DNA of 64,000 nucleotides from Suillus spraguei (lineage: Eukaryota > Basidiomycota > Agaricomycetes > Boletales > Suillaceae): assembly GCA_016800925.1 (NCBI GenBank), contig JABCPU010000003.1:248001-312000 (forward strand), in the 5' to 3' direction. A program made the translations under genes and the position numbers. How positions within the stretch are numbered: the first letter of the stretch is position 1; each line of letters begins with the position of its first letter. A model generated the notes under the pieces. It did not search any database. It was not told the DNA's origin and saw only the letters and a program-made list of their open reading frames with translations. Below are positions 57,061-64,000 of this stretch, piece by piece.

Positions 57061-58107
57061 TACAATATGTAGGACATTTCTATCTAGGAATGGGGGACAC
57101 CTGTGTCTCGCCGCGTCTCTGACTTCGCAAATGCCCTGATGGAGGGTTGATCCCCATCAGTCCGCCATTCCCGCCGGCCGTTTTAGATGCGCAAGCCTTC
57201 CAATCCGCGGGACCATTGCTGTAGGTTGGTCGTTGGCTGTGAATAAAACAAGTACTCGGGGCACCGGGTACATTGCCGGGAATAATGGGGCGCAGAATTA
57301 AAGAAAACGGGGTCTAGAGACTCTACCTTTACGAGGTGTCCCCGATAAGTACTAATCTGGTATTAGGAAACCAAACGTTCTCAACCGAAGACAGGTCGCA
57401 TCAGGACGACATGTGCTTTCAAGCTTGCGAGGCTCTCTTTCGCACACATCTCATTACAAATCTCACCGCTACGTAGCGGCTCACAATCTTTTGGCTTTAA
57501 GACTGCGGCAGTGAATGGCACCATTTCCAGGTCACTGCGGATCCCCTGGATATAACATAAGCACTACACAGTTCGTCGTGTAGCACCGCTTGGCAAAGTA
57601 TTCTCTCGAATCTGTATGGCGCTTTTCTATCGCTCCCATACAGTTACGGCTCACCATCCCTGGTTTCCCGTTAGCCACACCTCCCACATCTCTACGAGAC
57701 TAAAGAGGGCTAGTGCAGCCTACCAAACTTGGTTCGAATATTTGTATCTCTCCTGCCGGAGCCTTTACCCTTGAAGGGTTATAACGAACGACCTAACACA
57801 CCTGGTCAATTTCACTAATTACTTTCATAATTAGCTTATATTCACGCACTTGGGACGGTACCTTTGGTTATTGATACGTATAAGTCGTCAGTTTAAATTT
57901 GTAGAGAGGGTTATTCTCTGCAAACTGTCAACCTTATGCACTCCCACCAAGCAGCCTTACGGCAATGTGTGATAACTTTTTAGTTCTACTCTTGTCTGAC
58001 GACATCCTCTATCCATGAGTAACCTACGGGTTTATTAAGGGCAAACGGCGTCTTTCGATTCAGCCCCTCTGGATACATGTCCTCTAACAGGATTTTTTCG
58101 TATAGGT
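57061..58107. other. About 1 kb of hairpin-dense sequence without open frames of 60 codons
   Basis: All six frames are broken by stops. Perfect hairpins or palindromes are frequent: 57136-57160 (7-bp stem), 57466-57479 (14-bp palindrome CCGCTACGTAGCGG), 57564-57583 (6-bp), 57612-57643 (8-bp), 57767-57779 (6-bp), 57815-57834 (7-bp) and 57903-57919 (5-bp). This looks like sequence once selected for RNA folding, such as an organellar intron fragment, an RNA-virus-derived insert or a decayed non-coding element. I could not match it to a known RNA by eye. Confidence 0.4.
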
Positions 58108-58413
58108 ATGGCTAGGAACAGACACAATGCTGCCGCCGCCTTGATTCGGGAAAAAGACCCTACCTACTTAATTGGGCGACTAACCCGTTTACGAATGAAC
58201 GACCCTGCTCCAGCATCCTGGACAGAAGACATCGTCAAGAAGAAAATAAAAAATAAAACCAAGCGAAGAGGGTACTCTGTCATTATCAGGCCAGTCATCA
58301 TCATCATTGTTGCCCCCGCAGGGTTACTTGATTTAGACCGACGTAGAGTTCTGTCGAGCTGTTTTCACATTTTTTCAATCCTTGCGTCCCCGCAAGTCCC
58401 TCTTTACGGATGA
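58108..58413 (+). CDS. Small hypothetical open frame next to the hairpin-dense segment
   Basis: MARNRHNAAAALIREKDPTY opens a 101-codon frame. Its first 55 residues are basic and helix-prone (LIGRLTRLRMNDPAPASW, VKKKIKNKTKRR) and then turn hydrophobic. It has no family I know and no clear splice partners. It could be part of the element that contains the preceding structured DNA. Confidence 0.25.
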   Translation: MARNRHNAAAALIREKDPTYLIGRLTRLRMNDPAPASWTEDIVKKKIKNKTKRRGYSVIIRPVIIIIVAPAGLLDLDRRRVLSSCFHIFSILASPQVPLYG

Positions 58414-59213
58414 GATGGGCCCTGAGCTGTGCTTACGGGCTCCCTTTTACAGCGCTCTCAATCATGTGCTCGTTCAACTAAGTATGGGTAGCGATCCCAT
58501 GTTTTTTACTTGCTTAGTCGCTGCCATTAGTGCATCGTCAATGTACATTCGACCTGTCACCCGTTGTTTCCAACGTGGTCGCCATGGAATAAAGGGATAG
58601 CTCCCCTGCATCCTGTGGGCCGGTGACAAAACCACTGTCAGAAACATGAGATATATAATGTAACCTCCCACCTTTAACTTTCAAGTCAACCTCACTCGCA
58701 TTGGAAGAGCCAGTGACTAAAAGAGTGTCCACCGATGGGCGTGAAGTCAGAAACTGATCATGTTCGATAAGAGCTTCACTGATGTTGGGAGTTGGGGATA
58801 CTGTAAGACGGCACGCTTGATCCTGATAACAAGTGTTCAAGGCAGAGCGCCTGGTGTTAGTGATCTTCCTTTTCACTTTCCCGGAGGAACTACGCCATCC
58901 GACGTTTCACCAATGGGATGTTCGATATGCGCGGTACAACGAAATGTCGGTTGGAAATGGTCGGTACAAGCGCGGCACGCATCACTACACTCCACCAACA
59001 CTCGCTGAAGTGCAAATTCCACAAATAGACCAAGTTCATTGTAATATCAGGATACAAGCCGTCCAGTTTCTACTTTAAATAATTATGATGTAGTCTCGTA
59101 GACCTACTTGGCACCTCAAAGACGGAAGCCGAACTGACTCAAATAACCAGAAGCCAAGGTGGTCGCTTGCCTAAAGATAGTTTAATCGATTGCAATCGAG
59201 TACGATGATGGAC
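58414..59213. other. Intergenic region downstream of the monooxygenase
   Basis: A 112-codon open frame on the - strand (58538-58876) contains SPTPNISEALIEHDQFLTSR but no recognisable domain. Nothing else could be supported. The 3' untranslated region of the monooxygenase gene should lie at the right end. Confidence 0.4.
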
Positions 59214-61529
59214 TCACCACAAAGCCCGCTGCGCAGAGCCATTTCTATACGCCCACAATAGCGCCAAGACCGCCCCGCACTTCAAAACATTCTTGGCAGT
59301 CTTGGATCGCCTGGCCTGCACCCATTTCTCGGCTCCGACCGCCTTAAAATGATCCCAATTCGGTCTGCGAAGCATCCACCACCAGATCGTTCCGGGCCAA
59401 GGAGACGCATAGAAAACCTTGTCTGTGCCTTTCGCACGCGCCCAAGAGAAGCAGTGCACGTGCACCGAGCGAGACAGCCCTTCTTGCAGCTTGTCGTTGA
59501 ACTCGTCTGTGGGCGTGGCTTTGATAGCGAAAGATGAGGCAGTGCCCTTGAGGACCGGCTCTATGAGCTGAAGGATGTACGCGACCTTGCGACAAACTTG
59601 AGCAGAAAGATGCAAAAATCAAGATGCACTCACCTGCACTTCTATAATGAACAACGCCGATGTTCGCGTTCCAGTATTCGGTCCTGCGATCATTACACTC
59701 AGACGACAGTTGATGACGACACGTCCCCCCTGAACTCACCATTGATCAGGTAAAAGTTTGGCGTGTCTGGAATTGCGGTCCCGATGTATGCGGTGGGGCC
59801 ACCGTGCGCATCATAATAGCCTTGGACGGTGACTCCATTCAAGCCACGAACGTGCATTGGGTACCGTTCCTGTTTCTGCAGTTGGCATCCAATAGAACGC
59901 TGGATCATGTATAGCAACTCACGCCGACGAATCCGGTCGCGTACACGATGACATCGAACGGCAACGTTTCACCTGAATCGGCGTGAGAAAGATGATGATG
60001 TCATTGACGGCCCACACACCAGTTTTTGTGACGATGCCATTCTCCACTATCTCGGCGATTCCGTCGAAGTTCAGCGCCACGTTAGGGCGATAGAGACTTT
60101 TCAGGTAACCACTGTCCGCGACTGCATGGAATGAAATGAGAAAGAGAACATCAGTCTGACCATCGCTGACGAACCAGTCCGCTTGCAACCCGGAGCTATG
60201 GAACATATGAGCACAGACAAGATTCCTTTATGAGACACGTACGATGATCAGGAATCATATGAGCATGATATTTAGCCGGTGTGTTATCGAGCAGGTATTT
60301 CTTCAAGCGCTAGGTGGAAGCGTCAGACCGAATACTCAATCTCGCGACCCCCTGCTCACGTTAGTTGTTTTCTGGATGGCTTTATCGCTCGTGTTCAGGT
60401 GGAGGGGAGCAACGAACTGTAACAAATGTCAGCAAGCCAAAGTTATGTAACGCAGGAAGCCTGACCCGGAACATGATCCAAGCTCGGTGCAGGAACATCA
60501 CCAGGGGGATGTTAGCAAACATCCACTTGGCAGTCTCCGAGTACGGGATATGCGGCTTAGACGTTCGGTTTAGTTTTTGAATCATCGAACATGGCATGTA
60601 AATTCTCACCCGAGTGGTGAACCAGGTCGGGGTGCGGATGAAGTTTACTATTTTAACGGACGGATCCTCAGACACCGACGGTACGAATTGCGCTCTTGTC
60701 GCATGTCTGGATCAGCACACAATGAATGCGCAGAGGTCGTGCAACTCACCCGGAAGAGGCATTTCCGATCACCGCAACACGCTTATTCCGCAGATCTATG
60801 GAGCTTGGCCACTGCGCGGAGTGAAACGAAACGCCCTGAAACTTCTGAATTCCAGGGATCTCGTACGGCATGTTTGGGGCCTCCATGATACCAAGGGCAG
60901 ATATCACGACGTGGGCCACACTCGTCGTCTGCTTGCCTGAAAAGACATCTTCCACGACGACGGTGTACTGTTGTTTAGCGTTGTCCCACTCAGCAGATAC
61001 CACTTTCGTATTGAACGCGATGTGCGGGTACAGATTATGTTTCCTAGAGAGCGCGATCCAGTAGGCTTGAATCTCCGGTTGAAGGCCATGCGACTTGTTC
61101 CAGTACGGGTTAGGGTCCGTTGATAAGCTGTACCAGTGAATGTCGACATCCGACGCGCATCCCTGTAAATATTCGAGGTGAGCAATGTGTTGCAGTTTCA
61201 GTCGTTGATATTATGTACAGGATATGTGTTGGCCTGCGGAAAAGAATGTCAGGAGAACCTTTGGTGCATGACAAAAAAACGCACCCGCCACACTCCGCCG
61301 ACTTCAGACTCTTTCTCATAGATCTATTGAAAGAGTCAGCGAGCACGCCACTCGTCGCATGGATGCACCCACCGTGAAGTTGTGAAATTTAAGCTTGGTT
61401 TTGAGAGCAATAGCTTGGCTCAACCCGCCGATACTGTCCGTGGTCCAATGTTCAGTCGGCGTGGCATCAAATCAAAGGCGATACTTACCCGGCGCCAACG
61501 ATGACGACTCTTCGCTGGGTGTCACTCAT
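59214..61529 (-). CDS. FAD/NADPH flavoprotein monooxygenase (FMO / Baeyer-Villiger type)
   Basis: Inserts one oxygen atom into an organic substrate using FAD and NADPH. The start at 61529 gives MSDTQRRVVIVGAG, spliced to IGGLSQAIALKTKLKF, the FAD-binding Rossmann motif. YEKESEVGGVWRANTYP and GCASDVDIHWYSL follow, with the conserved Asp that marks this superfamily. FNTKVVSAEWDNAKQQYTVV and SALGIMEAPNMPYEIPGIQK precede the second, NADPH-binding motif GNASSGAQFVPSV. Then come VKIVNFIRTPTWFTTR, RPNVALNFDGIAEIVENGIV, PFDVIVYATGF and the late active-site stretch AYIGTAIPDTPNFYLINGPN. The tail (WDHFKAVGAEKWVQARRSK, LALLWAYRN) ends at 59214. The fingerprint F-x-G-x-x-x-H-x-x-x-W appears as FQGVSFHSAQWP. 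The frame is coherent. Confidence 0.9.
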
Positions 61530-62397
61530 GTTTGGTTTGAAAAATTAGTATTCTAAAGACTCTGGAGATATCATCTTCCTTTAATACCCTTTCACCTGGT
61601 AGTGACGTTAGGCGACCGGACGAGGTCATATGCCCCACTAAGCGATATCGCACGAAAACCAGGAAGTTCCAACTATAACTGTGAGATATCTCGTACTGAT
61701 AGAATTATGCGACGTCGGTTTGCAGGTGTCTCATAACCCCGAGTAGTGTTTCGGTTATGAAACGGGAGGCCTTTCAGGCCTCCATACATGGCCGGCCCCC
61801 TGAGTCGACATTTTATGAGCTATCCAACAGTCAAATAGAAGATGAGTGGGGCTTTCCCAGCGTCCGCACCAGGTAGTTCATCGTCGCCATATGAGTCCAT
61901 GTACGTCGTACGACAAGCACTTCATCGAAAATCAGGCTACATCCCAGTAGTGTAATGTCAGATGCGTCTCAGGCTGGCGTGGGGCTCCGTGAAAAACTTT
62001 CCGTTTTTTGATACAGCTTCAGCAAAGCGCCTGTGACTTCTGAGTCAGACTTCGAAGAAATCTGGTATGTCATGGAAAACTCTGAACTTCGAGACTAGTG
62101 TGAGTCGACGAGGATTGAATCAATTTTACGCTGTTCGGCGAGCGGACTCTCCAAAAAAACAGACGGTGCCCAGAGGACAAGCCTGAGTATGCGACGTCCA
62201 GAAACTGACCGACATGTCCGAGGTGTTTAACTGGTTATTGGGGGACTCCACTTGCCATATCACTGTGAGACCTTGCTGGGTTGGACTTGTTTACAGCTCT
62301 TTGCATAAATGATGGCAGTGGCGTGAAATCTTCGTTCAATTAGGAAATGTTGGACTTAGCTTGTGTAGCCTTGTACTACCCTTATTATCTTTGCAAC
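61530..62397. other. Region between the monooxygenase start and the transposase remnant
   Basis: No open frame of 60 codons occurs from about 61.4 to 62.3 kb on either strand. It holds the monooxygenase promoter and a pair of adjacent hairpins (next entry). The remainder is featureless to the eye. Confidence 0.45.
61732..61783. repeat. Two adjacent perfect hairpins
   Basis: CATAACC (61732-61738) pairs with GGTTATG (61753-61759). Immediately after it, GGAGGCCT (61765-61772) pairs with AGGCCTCC (61776-61783) across a 3-nt loop. They lie about 200 bp upstream of the monooxygenase start codon. A role in regulation or as a transposon end is possible but unproven. Confidence 0.55.
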
Positions 62398-63118
62398 ATG
62401 GGATTTCACAAGATCAGTCGTGACGTGAAACTTGCAGCAATCCGACTCCGTGAACGGAACCTTCTGAGCCTTTGTGACATCCTAGACTCCTACGGATTTT
62501 CCCAACGCACTTGGTTTCGGATTTTGATGCTCTGATGCGAAACCGGTGGTGTTGTGAACCATCAGCCTAGCACAGCAATGCGTGGTCGTCTGCGTGCTCT
62601 AGATTGTGAAGATATTGATTGCCTGCTTCGTCTTGTAAGGCAGAATCCTGACTATTACTATTTTTTAGACAAGCTCATGCACCTCCTCACAACAAACCAA
62701 TTTATATCTGTTCATTTCACAACAATCTTCCGTGAGCTCGAACGTGCTGCATTCATGGCACGTATGGCTCAGTATGATCCATCAGAGTTGGATTTATTGA
62801 CGAGACCTCGAAAGACGAGCGAACACCTGGTAGACGCTACGGACGATCAAGGACAGGTACACGTGCAGAGAAAAAGCAGGTGTTTCTGCGCAGACGGTAG
62901 ATATCCACAGAAGCCCTTCTCATGCTGGATGACATTGTTGCTGCAACTGTTGTCGAAGGCTCTATGACCAAGGAGTTGTTCCTAGAGTGGCTTGAGAACA
63001 TTGTTGTGAGTCTCGCCATGAATGTACTGTCGACGTACCAAAAAAACTTTGTCAGCTCCCAAAGTGTTCGGCCTATCCTGGTCCCCTCAGTGTCCTTGTA
63101 ATGGATAATGCGAAAATA
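62398..63118 (+). pseudogene. Broken DDE transposase (Tc1/mariner, IS630-like DDE_3)
   Basis: The N-terminal helix-turn-helix part is clear (MGFHKISRDVKLAAIRLRER, then FSQRTWFRIL). An in-frame TGA at 62533-62535 follows, and then GRLRALDCEDIDCLLRLVRQ and FISVHFTTIFRELERA. About 20-25 residues between the DNA-binding and catalytic parts seem deleted, since RELERA runs directly into AFMARMAQYDPSEL. A one-base loss shifts the frame to GFIDETSKDERT, which holds the first catalytic Asp. A TAG comes before ISTEALLMLDD. The next piece, VVEGSMTKELFLEWLENIV, precedes an intron-like gap, and the copy stops just after LVMDNAKI, which holds the second Asp. The third catalytic acid is missing. This is a dead, truncated element. 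Confidence 0.85.
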
Positions 63119-64000
63119 AGGTCACTGTCAGTGTCTTCATCTCCGCGGCTCAATCGGGTGGTCCGTCCGGATCCGTATACGGAATGGCTCCCGACTCCCA
63201 CGGTAAGTGGGGGATACTCATACTTTATTCATGTTAGTAATGTTCGTATTTCGTCCACAGCAAAAGTAATTGCTTAGCACGAAACGCCACCCGCAATAAT
63301 ATTGACCGCGTCATTCCCGCTACGGCAGTAGTGCTAAACGCTTAAAGTGCGGCCCTAAATATGTTTGTCATGTCTGTTTGTGGTGTTTGTTTCTCACGGT
63401 TCTGAATGTTCTAAATTATTATTCCGTCTTCGCATATCAATCTGATTTCTTACTCTTCGACTACTCATGTCTCCTTATAAAGTCCTCGGATCTTTCGCTG
63501 ATATCCCTGCTGTTATTTGTGTTGACGATGCGACTCTTGATTCGACCGTGTCGTTGTCTTTTGATTGCAATGTGCCGTAAACTGTCATCACGACGTGGCT
63601 GTACAGTCCACTCTTGGGCCGGTGCGCGTTCCTACCATCAACGGTTGGTACAATTCCCGACCCTGAGCGGATGCGATGTCGAGCTCGGTTCACCTTTGTG
63701 GCACTCGCCTTCATCCCGCGACTCGATTTCATGCTATCGATATGTATAACATCTCGCGGCTCATCTATCGTCCGCTTGTATTTGTAGTATTGGCCTCCGT
63801 TTCGTTGTAGCACTCGCCTCCATCTCACGGCTCGTCTGGGTTGATCTTGACTTGTACTTATATTTGTAACACTTGAAGTCTGGGTTGGGTTGATCTCGTT
63901 GATCTCTACGATATTTGTATCTGTAGCATTTGCAGTCGATTCACGTTGTGGCTCCCAAAAAGCGATCGTAGCAGGCTCTGCCGTGTGCGGCCTTGCGCGT
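63119..64000. other. Right-edge region with degenerate short repeats
   Basis: It begins where the transposase remnant is cut off. It contains a 12-bp palindrome, TCCGTATACGGA (63172-63183), and no gene I can support. From about 63.69 kb to the edge, phrases recur with drift (GTGGCACTCGCC at 63698, GTAGCACTCGCC at 63806, each followed by a CATC-CG-CTCG phrase; TTGATCT repeated near 63.84-63.90 kb). The longest open frames here have no recognisable motif. Confidence 0.4.

Noticed and set aside
57100..57560. Mitovirus-like reading with TGA as Trp on the + strand
   Set aside because: TAG and TAA stops still interrupt the frame and no polymerase motif is seen.
57590..57680. Minus-strand GAGCCGTAACTG segment resembling domain V of a group II intron
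   Set aside because: The 3' strand ACGGTTC that should pair with GAGCCGT is missing and the internal helix is wrong, so I do not call an intron.

Overview
This is a nuclear window from a basidiomycete fungus, most likely an agaricomycete mushroom or polypore relative. Almost every gene is cut by phase-consistent introns of about 45 to 65 bp. The core gene set is fungal, and one gene matches the DUF6534 seven-helix membrane family that is expanded in Agaricomycetes. I joined exons by eye using splice signals, reading phase and family motifs, so end coordinates are firmer than individual junctions.

Layout. From 1 to 18.5 kb the genes are tightly packed: a synaptojanin-like phosphoinositide phosphatase (cut by the left edge), DID2/CHMP1, SVP26/TEX261, the GINS subunit PSF2, haspin kinase, glycogen branching enzyme, an M28 carboxypeptidase of the glutamate carboxypeptidase/transferrin-receptor type, and a membrane-anchored spermidine-synthase-fold protein. 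From 18.5 to 21.7 kb I see no intact gene. From 21.7 to 34 kb come a 2-oxoglutarate/Fe(II) dioxygenase, RCC1, an aldehyde dehydrogenase, VPS60/CHMP5, an APH-fold protein and MET2. From 34.6 to 48.7 kb come a Ser/Pro-rich protein, the vacuolar TRP channel YVC1, ARPC3, NOB1, LEU2, VPS17 and RIB1. From 51 to 54.3 kb lie an unrecognised coiled-coil/putative zinc-binding protein and a DUF6534 protein. From 54.3 kb to the right edge the window is accessory-like: a small secreted cysteine-rich protein, tandem tRNA-like repeats, a hairpin-dense stretch of about 1 kb without ORFs, a Baeyer-Villiger/FMO-type monooxygenase, a broken DDE transposase and short degenerate repeats.

Themes. Several genes act in endosome, vacuole and Golgi traffic (synaptojanin-like, DID2, VPS60, VPS17, SVP26, YVC1, VPS70-like). 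Others act in chromosome biology (PSF2, haspin, RCC1) and in amino-acid or vitamin synthesis (MET2, LEU2, RIB1). The genes are unrelated in pathway, so I read this as ordinary fungal gene order and not as a cluster.

The most notable observations are: an ARTKQ segment, identical to the start of histone H3, at the very N-terminus of haspin, the kinase that modifies that residue in H3; a 20-nt microexon in DID2; single-base frame breaks inside conserved motifs of three enzyme genes; a non-canonical GC-AG intron through the iron-binding motif of the dioxygenase; and the hairpin-rich ORF-free segment at 57.1 to 58.0 kb. I did not find a convincing new multi-gene system.
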